A stretch of DNA of 64,000 bases, taken from Enterobacter cloacae complex sp. R_G8. GTDB taxonomy: Bacteria > Pseudomonadota > Gammaproteobacteria > Enterobacterales > Enterobacteriaceae. The notes below the pieces were generated by a model that saw only the letters and a list, made by a program, of their open reading frames with translations, ran no database searches and was not told the origin of the DNA. Location of the stretch: NCBI RefSeq assembly GCF_024599795.1, contig NZ_CP102246.1, forward strand, positions 4,154,001 through 4,218,000. The letters run 5' to 3'. A program made the position numbers and the translations under genes. Positions 27,101-31,914 of the stretch are shown piece after piece; positions within the stretch are counted from its first letter, which is position 1, and each line of letters opens with the position of its first letter.

Positions 27101-29960
27101 CTGGCTTACCTTTACCGCTCAGTTCAGGGCGGACATCATCGGTCACGGTGCCTGGCTTCAGGTTGCCCACGATCGGGCCCTGGTCATCCACCACTTCACC
27201 CACGGTGACCTGGTTTGGATCCGGATCGACGGTGAAGGAGATCCCCGGAGACGGTTCACTGGTGTTGCCAGACGGATCGGTCACGGTGGTGGTGATCTCA
27301 TGATCGCCTTTAGCCAGAGGCGTGTCTGGCGTGTAGGACCATTTACCTTCGTCATCAACGATGACGGAACCGATCTTCTCGTCGTTATCATAGATGTCCA
27401 CCACGCTGCCCGGCTCGGCTTCGCCGCTCAGGGTCGGGGACTGATCGTCGGTGGTGTCGCCTGGACCTACCGGTCCCTGCTTGTCGCCCACGTTATCATT
27501 GATAACGATATTTTCTGCCGGAGACGGTGCCGCAGTGTCAATCACGATCGGGAAGGAGCCGCTGGTGCGCGCGTTGCCCGCTGCGTCAGTCGCCGTGACG
27601 GTGAAGGTGTGCTTGCCATCCGCCAGCGCAGTATCCGGGGTGAACGACCACTTCCCGTTGCTGTCCGCCTTGACGGTGCCAATCACTTTCCCGTTGTCGA
27701 GGATAGACACAACGTCGCCCGGTGCAGCGCTGCCGCTCAGGGTTGGGGTGGTGTCGTTGGTGGATTCGCCTTTCTGCATTGGACCGACGTGCGGCTCGGC
27801 GTTGTCCACAACGCTGTTGATGGACGGTGCAGTACTCACCGGGATCAGCAGATTGATGTCGTAAGACGGCGCTTCACCGGCAACGCGGTTGCCCGCCGGG
27901 TCCTGCGTCTCCAGGGTCAGCTTGTTCAGGCCTTCCGTCAGTGGGGTTTCTGGTGTCAGGCTCCAGGTGCCATCACTGCCTACCACCGCTGTACCAATCA
28001 GGTGTTTGCCGGAAGAGTCGGTGGTGTAGACAAAGACGGTGTTCCCGGCTTCACCGATACCACTGATGAGCGGTTTGCTGTCATCGGTGATGTCACCGCT
28101 AGCTACATTGCCCTGACGATCGCCTACGTCATCCGCAACGCCGGTAATATTCAGAACATTTGCTGAAGCATCAGGCGCGGTAGTGTCAACTTCAAACTCC
28201 AGCGCTTCCGAGGGATCGCTGGTATTGCCCGCCTTATCCGTCTGCGTAACGGTGATACTGTGATCGCCTTCACCCAGCGGTTTCTCTGGTTTCAGCGTCC
28301 AGTTGCCTTTATCGTCAATAACGGTTGTGCCAAGCACCTCGTCACCATCATAAATGGTCACGGTGTCGCCCGGTTCACCTTTACCGCTGAATACCGGACG
28401 GGTTTCATCCGTGACGTCACCGCCTTTCAGCTGGCCCGTAATCGGCCCGGTATTATCCTGGGCATCGGCCATATCCGGTTTGGCTGGCGGCGTGGTATCC
28501 ACAATAATCTGAATCGGATCGGAAGGATCGCCTTCATTGCCGAGCGGATCTTCCTCAACGACCACGACATTATGTTCACCCTCGGTAAGTTCATCCTTAG
28601 GTGTAAATGACCATTTACCTTCGTCGTCGACGATAACCGAGCCGATCTCTTTATCATTATCTTTGATAATGATGGTATTGCCCGGTGTTCCCTCTCCACT
28701 GAAAGAAGGCTGACTGTCATCCGTTACATCACCCGGTTTGAGCGGACCGGTTACCGGACCGGTATTGTCAATGACCTCAGGCGTTTCTGCTTTTCCCGGA
28801 GGTTCAGTCAATACAATAAAATCACGCTCGTCAGACGGTTCGCTGACGTTACCCGCTTTATCCGTCTGGCTGACCGTGATGCTGTGGCTACCGTCAGTGA
28901 GGTTTTCAGCAGGTTTGAAATACCAACGGCCATCCTCGTTAACGGTGGTTTCGCCGATCTTTTTACCGTTATCGTAAATCGCGATCGTTGCGCCTGCTTC
29001 ACCGGTACCGCTCATTTCTGGTTTCGGATCGTCGGTGTAAGCATCATCATGAATTTCACCGGTGGTTTTACCCACTTTGTCCATGATGTGTTCAATCGTC
29101 GGCGCTTTTGGCGCAACCGTATCAACGACGATGACAATCGGGTCTGATGGAGGACTCGCGTTGCCGTCAGGATCTTTTTCCACGACGGTCAGCTCGTGCT
29201 CACCTTCACCCAGTGGCTTATCAGGCGTATAGCTCCACTCGCCTTCATCATCGACGATAACAGAGCCAATCTCTTTGTCGTTATCGTAGATATGGATGGT
29301 ATCACCAGGCTTACCTTTACCGCTCAGCGTCGGCGTTGAGTCATCGGTCGTATCACCTGATTTTAACGGGCCTTTGATTGAGCCTTCATCATCCATCGTG
29401 GTGCCGATGCTCGGCTTATCAGGCGTGGAGTGGTTATCGCCGTCGTCGTTGTCCATCTCAGACAACGCGAAAGCAGCCCCTACACCCGCCGCCGCGAGTG
29501 CAAACCATCCCAACATGCCAAACAGCATGTCGTTGTCGTCATCCGGTGCCGTCAGAAGAGGGCCACCCGCCCCCAGCGGTTCGCCCCCTAACGCCACAGG
29601 AGACATGCTGCCATCCGCCATCAGATAACCGGTGTCGTAGCTGTCACCAGACAGAGGAACATAGGCGTAGAGTAATCCATCTTCCGCCATGCCCATCAGG
29701 ACCGGATTCGTAGGATCACCATTGAAGTAATCTTCAATAATTATGCTTGGCTGTGTATCGCCTTCCTGAATAATGTGCAACGCCTTGTCTACGCGCTGCA
29801 GCGTAATATTTTCTGGTGCGAAGTCGTCGTTAAAATTCTTCAATAAATATTTATTGCCGGGGATAAGTTTCACCTTAACCGTCCGGCCTGCTTCTGCCGT
29901 CAACAACCGAGTTTTTCCGTCTCCGTTATTGACCGCTAAAATGACTTTATTATCCGTCAT
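12186..29960 (-). CDS. Giant BapA-like Ig-repeat adhesin, type I secretion substrate (5924 aa)
   Basis: No Sec signal is present. A prefix domain (about 1-175) of the BapA/Bap/LapF type ends in the hydrophobic segment FGMLGWFALAAAGVGAAFAL, thought in related adhesins to help retention in the exporter. Four Ig-like domains follow. Eight five-domain units then occupy residues about 592-4791, and a few divergent Ig-like domains close the rod. Typical domain marks are VDTxAP at the start, TDDxxPTLSG, and DGTWSFTP. The C-terminal part holds about six DxDxDGxxD loops of FG-GAP type (positions about 13370-14290). RTX-like glycine-rich repeats come next (GTGYNDTFFGSAGNDTYNGG), then a type I secretion signal. 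An AAGGA ribosome site stands eight bases before the ATG. Surface adhesion and biofilm formation are inferred from the family. No HlyB/HlyD/TolC-type genes are nearby. Confidence 0.95.
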   Translation of the reverse strand: MTDNKVILAVNNGDGKTRLLTAEAGRTVKVKLIPGNKYLLKNFNDDFAPENITLQRVDKALHIIQEGDTQPSIIIEDYFNGDPTNPVLMGMAEDGLLYAYVPLSGDSYDTGYLMADGSMSPVALGGEPLGAGGPLLTAPDDDNDMLFGMLGWFALAAAGVGAAFALSEMDNDDGDNHSTPDKPSIGTTMDDEGSIKGPLKSGDTTDDSTPTLSGKGKPGDTIHIYDNDKEIGSVIVDDEGEWSYTPDKPLGEGEHELTVVEKDPDGNASPPSDPIVIVVDTVAPKAPTIEHIMDKVGKTTGEIHDDAYTDDPKPEMSGTGEAGATIAIYDNGKKIGETTVNEDGRWYFKPAENLTDGSHSITVSQTDKAGNVSEPSDERDFIVLTEPPGKAETPEVIDNTGPVTGPLKPGDVTDDSQPSFSGEGTPGNTIIIKDNDKEIGSVIVDDEGKWSFTPKDELTEGEHNVVVVEEDPLGNEGDPSDPIQIIVDTTPPAKPDMADAQDNTGPITGQLKGGDVTDETRPVFSGKGEPGDTVTIYDGDEVLGTTVIDDKGNWTLKPEKPLGEGDHSITVTQTDKAGNTSDPSEALEFEVDTTAPDASANVLNITGVADDVGDRQGNVASGDITDDSKPLISGIGEAGNTVFVYTTDSSGKHLIGTAVVGSDGTWSLTPETPLTEGLNKLTLETQDPAGNRVAGEAPSYDINLLIPVSTAPSINSVVDNAEPHVGPMQKGESTNDTTPTLSGSAAPGDVVSILDNGKVIGTVKADSNGKWSFTPDTALADGKHTFTVTATDAAGNARTSGSFPIVIDTAAPSPAENIVINDNVGDKQGPVGPGDTTDDQSPTLSGEAEPGSVVDIYDNDEKIGSVIVDDEGKWSYTPDTPLAKGDHEITTTVTDPSGNTSEPSPGISFTVDPDPNQVTVGEVVDDQGPIVGNLKPGTVTDDVRPELSGKGKPGSTVTIMDGDDVLGSTVVDPDGNWTFTPEQDMADGDHSLTVISKDPAGNEVTSPSFDITVDATAPEKPVLGSATDDVGTIRGDLSNGGTTDDANPTFNGSAEPGSRVDIYDNGEHIGSTIADDNGAWQFTPTTPLPEGEHHITTTATDEAGNTGPESDDFVLVTDYTPPVASSDVLNITSVMDDVGGRQGNVASGEITDDSKPVINGIGEAGSTVFVYSTDANGKHLLGSAVVDSEGNWTLALDTPLVEGLNQLTLETQDAVGNRVAGEAPSYDITVLIPVSTEPSINSVVDNAEPHVGPMQKGETTNDTTPTLSGSAAPGDVVSILDNGKVIGTVKADSSGKWSFTPDTALADGQHTFTVTATDAAGNARTSGTFPIVIDTAAPSPAENIVINDNVGDKQGPVGPGDTTDDQSPTLSGEAEPGSVVDIYDNDEKIGSVIVDDEGKWSYTPDTPLAKGDHEITTTVTDPSGNTSEPSPGISFTVDPDPNQVTVGEVVDDQGPIVGNLKPGTVTDDARPELSGKGKPGSTVTIMDGDDVLGSTVVDPDGNWTFTPEQDLADGDHSLTVISKDPAGNDVTSPSFDISVDTVAPEKPVIGVATDDVGSSRGDLSSGSTTDDANPTFNGTAEPGSRVDIYDNGELIGSTVVDENGGWQFTPTTALPEGEHHITTTATDKAGNTGPESDDFVLITDYTAPDASKLAITEVYDDVNTAGVIASGEETDDNRPLIKGTGAEPGNTITVYNGDKVIGTAKVQADGTWSLEPTTPLPDGKYTLTAKETDGVGNVSGPSGEYIINVATVPPQAPTLDTVYDDVAPHADYLQKGDVTNDTTPTLSGSSGVIGGTISIYDNGRLIGTATVGSNGSWSFTPDTALADGSHNFTATVTDGVGRTSEPTGGFGIVIDTKAPDAASDLLVTDNVGAYQGPVVSGDTTDDNTPTLSGKAEPGSTVNIIDNGQVIGTAQVKPDGTWSFTPDQALSNGEHDLTTTVTDPSGNTGPEGSHVVITVDVVPGKVEITAVTDDTGSVTGSLSQGALTDDTRPQISGTAKAGSTVTIMDGSNVLGTTTAGADGTWSFTPSVDLGRGDHTFTATAKDPMGNESSSSSWTVTIDTDAPVKPTIDAALDDVGTVQGNLANGGTTDDPTPTLSGKAEAGSTVKIYDQNGLLGEVTAKADGTWSFSPVAKLPEGEHRFHVTATDKAGNTSSASDDFVLTLDYTAPDASKLAITEVYDDVNTAGVIASGGETDDNRPLIKGTGAEPGNTITVYNGDKVIGTAKVQADGTWSLEPTTPLPDGTYTLTAKETDGVGNVSGPSGEYIINVATVPPQAPTLDTVYDDVAPHADYLQKGDVTNDTTPTLSGSSGVAGGTISIYDNGRLIGTTTVGSNGSWSFTPDTALADGSHNFTATVTDGVGRTSEPTGGFGIVIDTKAPDAASDLLVTDNVGAYQGPVVSGDTTDDNTPTLSGKAEPGSTVNIIDNGQVIGTAKVNPDGTWSYTPDQPLANGAHDLTTTVTDPSGNTGPEGSHVVITVDVVPGKVEITAVTDDTGSVTGSLSQGALTDDTRPQISGTAKAGSTVTIMDGSNVLGTTTAGADGTWSFTPSVDLGRGDHTFTATAKDPMGNESASSSWTVTIDTDAPVKPTIDAALDDVGSVQGNLANGGTTDDPTPTLSGKAEAGSTVKIYDQNGLLGEVTAKADGTWSFSPVAKLPEGEHRFHVTATDKAGNTSSASDDFVLTLDYTAPDASKLAITEVYDDVNTAGVIASGGETDDNRPLIKGTGAEPGNTITVYNGDKVIGTAKVQADGTWSLEPTTPLPDGTYTLTAKETDGVGNVSGPSGEYIINVATVPPQAPTLDTVYDDVAPHADYLQKGDVTNDTTPTLSGSSGVAGGTISIYDNGRLIGTTTVGSNGSWSFTPDTALADGSHNFTATVTDGVGRTSEPTGGFGIVIDTKAPDAASDLLVTDNVGAYQGPVVSGDTTDDNTPTLSGKAEPGSTVNIIDNGQVIGTAKVNPDGTWSYTPDQPLANGAHDLTTTVTDPSGNTGPEGSHVVITVDVVPGKVEITAVTDDTGSVTGSLSQGALTDDTRPQISGTAKAGSTVTIMDGSNVLGTTTAGADGTWSFTPSVDLGRGDHTFTATAKDPMGNESASSSWTVTIDTDAPVKPTIDAALDDVGSVQGNLANGGTTDDPTPTLSGKAEAGSTVKIYDQNGLLGEVTAKADGTWSFSPVAKLPEGEHRFHVTATDKAGNTSSASDDFVLTLDYTAPDANKLAITEVYDDVNTAGVIASGGETDDNRPLIKGTGAEPGNTITVYNGDKVIGTAKVQADGTWSLEPTTPLPDGTYTLTAKETDSVGNVSGPSAEYVINVATVPPQAPTLDTVYDDVAPHADYLQKGDVTNDTTPTLSGSSGVIGGTISIYDNGRLIGTATVGSNGSWSFTPDTALADGSHNFTATVTDGVGRTSEPTGGFGIVIDTKAPDAASDLLVTDNVGAYQGPVVSGDTTDDNTPTLSGKAEPGSTVNIIDNGQVIGTAKVNPDGTWSFTPDQPLANGAHDLTTTVTDPSGNTGPEGSHVVITVDVVPGKVEITAVTDDTGSVTGSLSQNAVTDDTRPQISGTAKAGSTVTIMDGSNVLGTTTAGSDGTWSFTPSVDLGRGDHTFTATAKDPMGNESSSSSWTVTIDTDAPVKPTIDAALDDVGSVQGTLANGGSTDDPTPTLSGKAEPGSTVKIYDQNGLLGEVTAKADGTWSFSPVAKLPEGEHRFHVTATDKAGNTSVASDDFVLNLDFTAPDASKVSITDVVDDFGSVTGSIASGGKTDDNTPLIKGTGAEPGNTITVYNGDKVIGTAKVQADGTWELQVTKALPDGTYNLTVKETDSVGNTTAASPEYIIQIDAGGQPLPPTLSSVEDDVAPHTGPLQKDALTNDNTLLLTGTAEANVTVRIYGGPNGTTLLGETKADAQGKWSFNTPKLADGVHTFVAEAINDIGQVSPQTGGFPITVDTSAPGEVTGFIVSDNEGPKTGTLSNGDTTDDATPTISGKAEPGSVVHIYVNGQENGTAVADANGNWTYTTGSLADGEYTFTARAEDSAGNLGAENAGVTVTLDTSSVPVTIVRVMDDKGTVTGELKANDVTDDARPDIIGKAKAGSIVTIKDGSVVLGTVTADASGNWTFTPTSDLGDGVHNITATAKDLTGKEDTSSTFSFEIDSKAPNRPSIDYAEDQVGTVKDDLNSNDVTDDPQPILHGTAEANSTVNIYSVDGTLLGSVTANSSGAWNFKPGSKLPEGKNTFYVTATDKAGNVSDKSAAFVLTTDYTAPDASKVTIDSVTDNVGNVQGIVADGGVLDDSRPVIRGSGAEVGNVITVYTTDKDGNTKVLGTTTVDQNGKWELTPSESLYGDSINKLTVTETDRVGNVAKPADSYDVIMSDTPDAPAIVNVLDDTGTTVINLANNALTKDDTPTLNGTADGAAGDTITIYNGSQVVGKTTLNSDGTWSFTPSPALADGSYTFTVTNTNSAGQESDRSGSFTVTIDSTAPNPVSGLQVSDDQGAWKGQLTEGMTTDDNKPTFTGKAEQGSTVTIYDNGQAIGSVTVTNPDGSWQFTPSTPLVDGEHQFATQVTDPAGNASAIVDDITVNVSTGASYLQLLQVVDDVQETGGSRVLREGEVTNDSQVQLVGKATAGSTIIITDVGGVQLGTVKADANGDWEFTPLSSLSDGAHTLRITGTDPSNNPLTPIDFDLVVDTVAPVAPVITDVLDDVNPVQGSVAHGKPTNDTTPEITGTAEKGSTVNVYHQVDATTRILLGTAVADSTTGQWTLQITDANKLTEGTWNLVATSTDAAGNISTPSNTWTIVVDTTVSDAVINISSISEDRGSSDTDFVTSDNTLLINGQLTKALQADEWVEISLDNGATWTRASTVTSTSWTVDMQNTTLNDGAYTIQARVVDNAGNVGSTDSQALQVATGGSDMNGLSTTTKVTTDTSHGLTTGDHFSHAATATNSDMVTRDRTVTISGNLSAALQAGEHLQISLDNGKTWQTLALNGQSWSYVLPEATASTTHSFKLQVIDVAGNPGTNTKFADSYNVVIDLDSPNGITGAPDVPQHTTTGDSFTFSSGQYGRVEAGAIVSLVSDVNNNGTYQEGLDQVIGFVKANADGSWSLNTSLPSGAHNLAFVVWDEAGNRSSMSASTSTGVTEGGGSTLIEQTWGGTTDADSRGLNAAAVTISQDGLWSFFQSARGTSGTSTANAGRVYDSVTREDYDSTYLAQPSTENGAGYDVDSTSYSRYVNSAAFADINRDGYADVMSQISSYSNAGRTAYWLQNADGSYSAKALDQGTLNHLGGVISYDREGDGYLDFVLGDSEADSISFIKNTQGTLSYEDNSGFSDGHPGGALPTSLSVLHEVGAVDIDNNGTVDITAHIDYNGAGNLVGNNSRGLGILYNQTTGTSKTNFGEVGYYANVFRDDGHEDYGNLSISMTYADYNNDGWLDLFLSRGSKGGSNSDESRIYLNDGTGKLNATDSQAQWFGDNVDGGTSLAVDWNHDGKMDIIEVPRSGVTGSPMLYTNTGSNNWGANKVSLTGSTTFNNMTGAVALDYDWDGSMDLVLYRSGADADVVARDDAGRTMLVKNTNIAADGTSLQIRIVDGNGINTFYSNTVKLYNSAGELVATQLINPQSSGSSNSMGLVSFFGLDPNEVYSVQMLRITDGKADHVGATGSIGGYTNGTVNENWGGLTTGKAHDSYVLTAESSNAANNTSGNNGIIGTGYNDTFFGSAGNDTYNGGGGWNQIVSGKPVWSETAGMDVVDYSRSTTAINANLWTGTATGNGTDKLLNIEGLVGSSQQDTFTDNSANNVFEGRGGNDAFYLVNGGNDTLMYKVLAGLSNDSTGGNGHDTIHGFKVGNLVKDSDADLLDMSELLDYKGSISFFEDEGKLELDYSSRGVLDYVKVEVVGSDTVISIDRDGQGGQHGFTQVVTLADVQTDLVTLLQNNQIMM
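15588..18779 (-). repeat. Five-domain units 7 and 8 of the adhesin rod (diverged)
   Basis: Unit 7 (18779-17208, 1572 bp) and unit 8 (17207-15588, 1620 bp) keep the same order of five Ig-like domain types as the upstream units, recognised by openings such as TAPDASKVxI, PPTLSSVEDD / APAIVNVLDD and DQGAWKG. Their sequences are much more diverged. Confidence 0.8.
18780..25031 (-). repeat. Four tandem 1563-bp units (3-6) of the adhesin rod
   Basis: The phrase TAPDA(S/N)KLAITEVYDD recurs exactly every 1563 bp, with unit starts at 25031, 23468, 21905 and 20342. Each unit encodes 521 residues and five Ig-like domains, in the order KLAITEVYDD, APTLDTVYDD, DLLVTDNVGAYQG, GKVEITAVTDD, KPTIDAALDD. The two central units are nearly identical in DNA sequence. 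Long antisense open frames here are by-products of the GC-rich repeat. Confidence 0.95.
25032..28187 (-). repeat. Two tandem 1578-bp units (1 and 2) of the adhesin rod
   Basis: Units start at 28187 and 26609, each 526 residues. They are highly similar to each other (for example SINSVVDNAEPHVGPMQKGE and NIVINDNVGDKQGPVGPGDT occur in both) and share the five-domain order with units 3-6 but clearly differ in sequence. This is a separate duplication event. Confidence 0.92.
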
Positions 29961-30403
29961 ACTTAAAGTCCTTGGTAAATTTCACTCGCTAAATTAAGGA
30001 TGTATAAACATTTTTGTTGGTACACCCTGCACTGCCTTACGTTGATGCCTTCCTGAAATAATCCATGTCCATAGGGTTCATCGACATGATGCTTAAAAAT
30101 ATCATGCCGGGCTTCTTTATATGGTTAGGAATAAACTACGTAACACTCTACGCAGCAATAGGAATAGTTAACATCACTACAGGCATTATTGAGAGAACAA
30201 GGAATAATGGCAGAAGAGAATAATTTACCTTAAAGAACTTACACCAAAAGAATAATAAATGAAATTGAATATATTAATAAAAATATAAGAAGCGGATGTT
30301 TTTATAAAAAATCAATTGAAGAGCGATGCAGCCGTTCGCCGTACGATGACGACAACGAGACCGGATGGAAGAGAGAAAATCAGGATTGAGGAAACGCAGA
30401 AAT
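29961..30403. other. AT-rich upstream region of the giant adhesin gene, no gene seen
   Basis: About 440 bases between the adhesin start and the tRNA-Asp terminator hold only very short frames that I cannot support as genes. The DNA is AT-rich and carries two TAGGAATA motifs 33 bp apart and a third AAGGAATA 40 bp further on. It also holds a 12-mer (CTTACACCAAAA) shared with the leader of the LuxR-type gene. It probably contains the adhesin promoter and its control sites. Confidence 0.6.
30126..30172 (-). promoter_or_regulatory. Pair of possible RcsAB-like boxes upstream of the giant adhesin
   Basis: On the minus strand, 30126-30139 reads GTAGTTTATTCCTA (ten of 14 matches to TAAGAATATTCCTA) and 30159-30172 reads GTTAACTATTCCTA (nine of 14). 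Both keep TATTCCTA intact and are spaced by about three helical turns. They are about 170-210 bases before the start codon. Motif reading only. Confidence 0.4.
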
Positions 30404-30436
30404 GAAAAAGGCCCACGTTATAAATAACGTGGGCCT
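30404..30436 (-). terminator. Terminator of the first tRNA-Asp gene
   Basis: GGCCCACGTTA and TAACGTGGGCC form an 11-bp stem with a short AT loop, followed on the minus strand by TTTTTC. It lies seven bases beyond the tRNA 3' end. Confidence 0.9.
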
Positions 30437-30442
30437 GAATAG

Positions 30443-30519
30443 TGGCGGAACGGACGGGACTCGAACCCGCGACCCCCTGCGTGACAGGCAGGTATTCTAA
30501 CCGACTGAACTACCGCTCC
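30443..30519 (-). tRNA. aspV: tRNA-Asp (GTC), aspV position
   Basis: The 77-base gene reads GGAGCGGTAGTTCAGTCGG... on the minus strand, with anticodon GTC in loop CTGTCAC and an encoded CCA end. It is a close match to E. coli tRNA-Asp and sits next to dnaQ, the aspV position in K-12. Its 3' side borders the accessory surface-gene region, the usual polarity for islands integrated at tRNA genes. Confidence 0.97.
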
Positions 30520-30546
30520 ACTGTTCCCGTTTGGGGAACGAGGCGC

Positions 30547-30575
30547 ATATTACGGTGTGCCTCTGGAGTCGTCAA
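30547..30575 (-). promoter_or_regulatory. Promoter of tRNA-Asp
   Basis: On the minus strand TTGACG and TAATAT are separated by 17 bases, followed by a GC-rich discriminator GCGCCTCG, typical of stringently controlled stable-RNA promoters. Confidence 0.8.
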
Positions 30576-30650
30576 TGCTTTTTCTCACGTTTTGAATCGT
30601 TTGCTGCAAAAATCACCCAAACGATGATTTTACAGGCGTTCTGGCGTTTT

Positions 30651-31382
30651 TCAGGCGCGCCACATACAGCTTCCGCCCTTCTTCTGCACCAGATCCAGAC
30701 GGGATTCGTGATCAAGTAACTCTGCATCACTGGCTAAAACGACCCGCAAACGGCTGGCCTGGCGAACCACGCGCTGAATTCCCGCTTCGCCCTGCGTCTG
30801 CTGGGATTCATTCTCCATGCTGAACTTCATTGACGTCTGGCCACCGGTCATCGCCAGATAGACATCCGCCAGAATCTGGGCATCGAGCAATGCGCCGTGC
30901 AGCGTTCGCTTGGTGTTGTCTATCTCATAGCGCGAACAGAGTGCATCGAGGCTGTTACGCTTGCCGGGAAACATCTTCCTGGCCAGCGCCAGGCTGTCAG
31001 TGACCTTGCAGAAGGTGTTCGTTTTCGGAATATCGCGCTGGAGCTTACTAAACTCATAGTCCATAAAGCCGATATCGAACGAGGCGTTGTGGATGATGAG
31101 CTCGGCACCCTTGATGTAGTCCAGGAACTCGTCTGCCACCTCGGCGAAGGTGGGTTTATCCAGCAAGAACTCATCGGCAATACCGTGAACGCCAAACGCC
31201 TCTGGATCCACCAGCCGATCGGGCTTGAGGTAGACGTGGAAGTTGTTACCCGTCAGACGACGGTTCACCACTTCAACGGCACCGATCTCAATGATCTTGT
31301 GTCCTTCGTAGTGCGCGCCGATCTGGTTCATACCGGTGGTTTCGGTATCAAGAACAATCTGGCGAGTAATTGCAGTGCTCAT
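30651..31382 (-). CDS. dnaQ: DNA polymerase III epsilon subunit, 3'-5' proofreading exonuclease
   Basis: Epsilon removes mispaired nucleotides as part of the polymerase core with alpha (dnaE, also in this window). With the start at MSTAITRQ the protein has 243 residues as in E. coli; an in-frame ATG three codons earlier is also possible. Exo I DTETTG gives metal ligands D12 and E14. Exo II HNASFDIGF and Exo III HGALLDAQ complete the DEDDh site. The C-terminal ending VQKKGGSCMWRA is the conserved alpha-binding tail. The gene is divergent from rnhA, with both promoters expected in the roughly 60 bases between them. Confidence 0.97.
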   Translation of the reverse strand: MSTAITRQIVLDTETTGMNQIGAHYEGHKIIEIGAVEVVNRRLTGNNFHVYLKPDRLVDPEAFGVHGIADEFLLDKPTFAEVADEFLDYIKGAELIIHNASFDIGFMDYEFSKLQRDIPKTNTFCKVTDSLALARKMFPGKRNSLDALCSRYEIDNTKRTLHGALLDAQILADVYLAMTGGQTSMKFSMENESQQTQGEAGIQRVVRQASRLRVVLASDAELLDHESRLDLVQKKGGSCMWRA

Positions 31383-31446
31383 AGCGGTCATTTATGTCAG
31401 ACTTATCGTTTAACTGAACGTTTCAAATACAGGAAGTCTACCAGAG

Positions 31447-31914
31447 ATGCGCAAACAGGTAGAAATTTTCACCGATGGATCTTGTCTCGGTAACCCAGGG
31501 CCTGGCGGCTATGGCGCGATTATGCGCTATCGTCAGCACGAAAAAACTTTTAGTGAAGGGTATTTTCTGACCACCAACAACCGCATGGAGTTAATGGCGG
31601 CCATCGTGGCGCTGGAAGCCTTAAAAGAACATTGTGACGTGGTGCTCAGTACCGACAGCCAGTACGTGCGCCAGGGGATCACCCAGTGGATCCACAACTG
31701 GAAAAAACGTGGCTGGAAGACGGCAGATAAAAAGCCGGTCAAGAACGTCGATCTCTGGAAACGGCTGGATGCGGCGCTGGGCCAGCACGAGATCAAATGG
31801 GAATGGGTCAAAGGCCATGCCGGCCACCCGGAAAACGAACGCTGCGACGAACTGGCACGGGCCGCGGCATCCAATCCTGCACATGAGGATGCGGGCTATC
31901 AGCCAGAGTCCTGA
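31447..31914 (+). CDS. rnhA: Ribonuclease HI
   Basis: This 155-residue enzyme cuts RNA in RNA-DNA hybrids, removing R-loops and primers. The active site is DEDD: D10 in [17 protein letters not shown]48 in NRMELMA, D70 in STDSQYV, and D134 near [12 protein letters not shown]. The basic handle [14 protein letters not shown] is intact. Length and sequence match E. coli RNase HI closely. It is divergent from dnaQ and its stop directly abuts that of convergent yafS. Confidence 0.97.
   Translation: MRKQVEIFTDGSCLGNPGPGGYGAIMRYRQHEKTFSEGYFLTTNNRMELMAAIVALEALKEHCDVVLSTDSQYVRQGITQWIHNWKKRGWKTADKKPVKNVDLWKRLDAALGQHEIKWEWVKGHAGHPENERCDELARAAASNPAHEDAGYQPES

Noticed and set aside
18598..29713. Many long plus-strand open frames (up to about 580 codons) opposite the giant adhesin
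   Set aside because: They recur with the 1563-bp repeat, have low-complexity compositions rich in Arg, Ala, Gly, Val and His, have no ribosome sites, and are explained by the codon bias of the minus-strand repeat gene.
29961..30403. Very short frames such as MKLNILIKI and MAEENNLP in the adhesin upstream region
   Set aside because: Fewer than 12 codons, no ribosome sites and in AT-rich promoter-like DNA.
30442..30627. Plus-strand frame over tRNA-Asp reading AERTGLEPATPCVTGR
   Set aside because: A familiar spurious translation of the antisense of a tRNA gene, not a protein.
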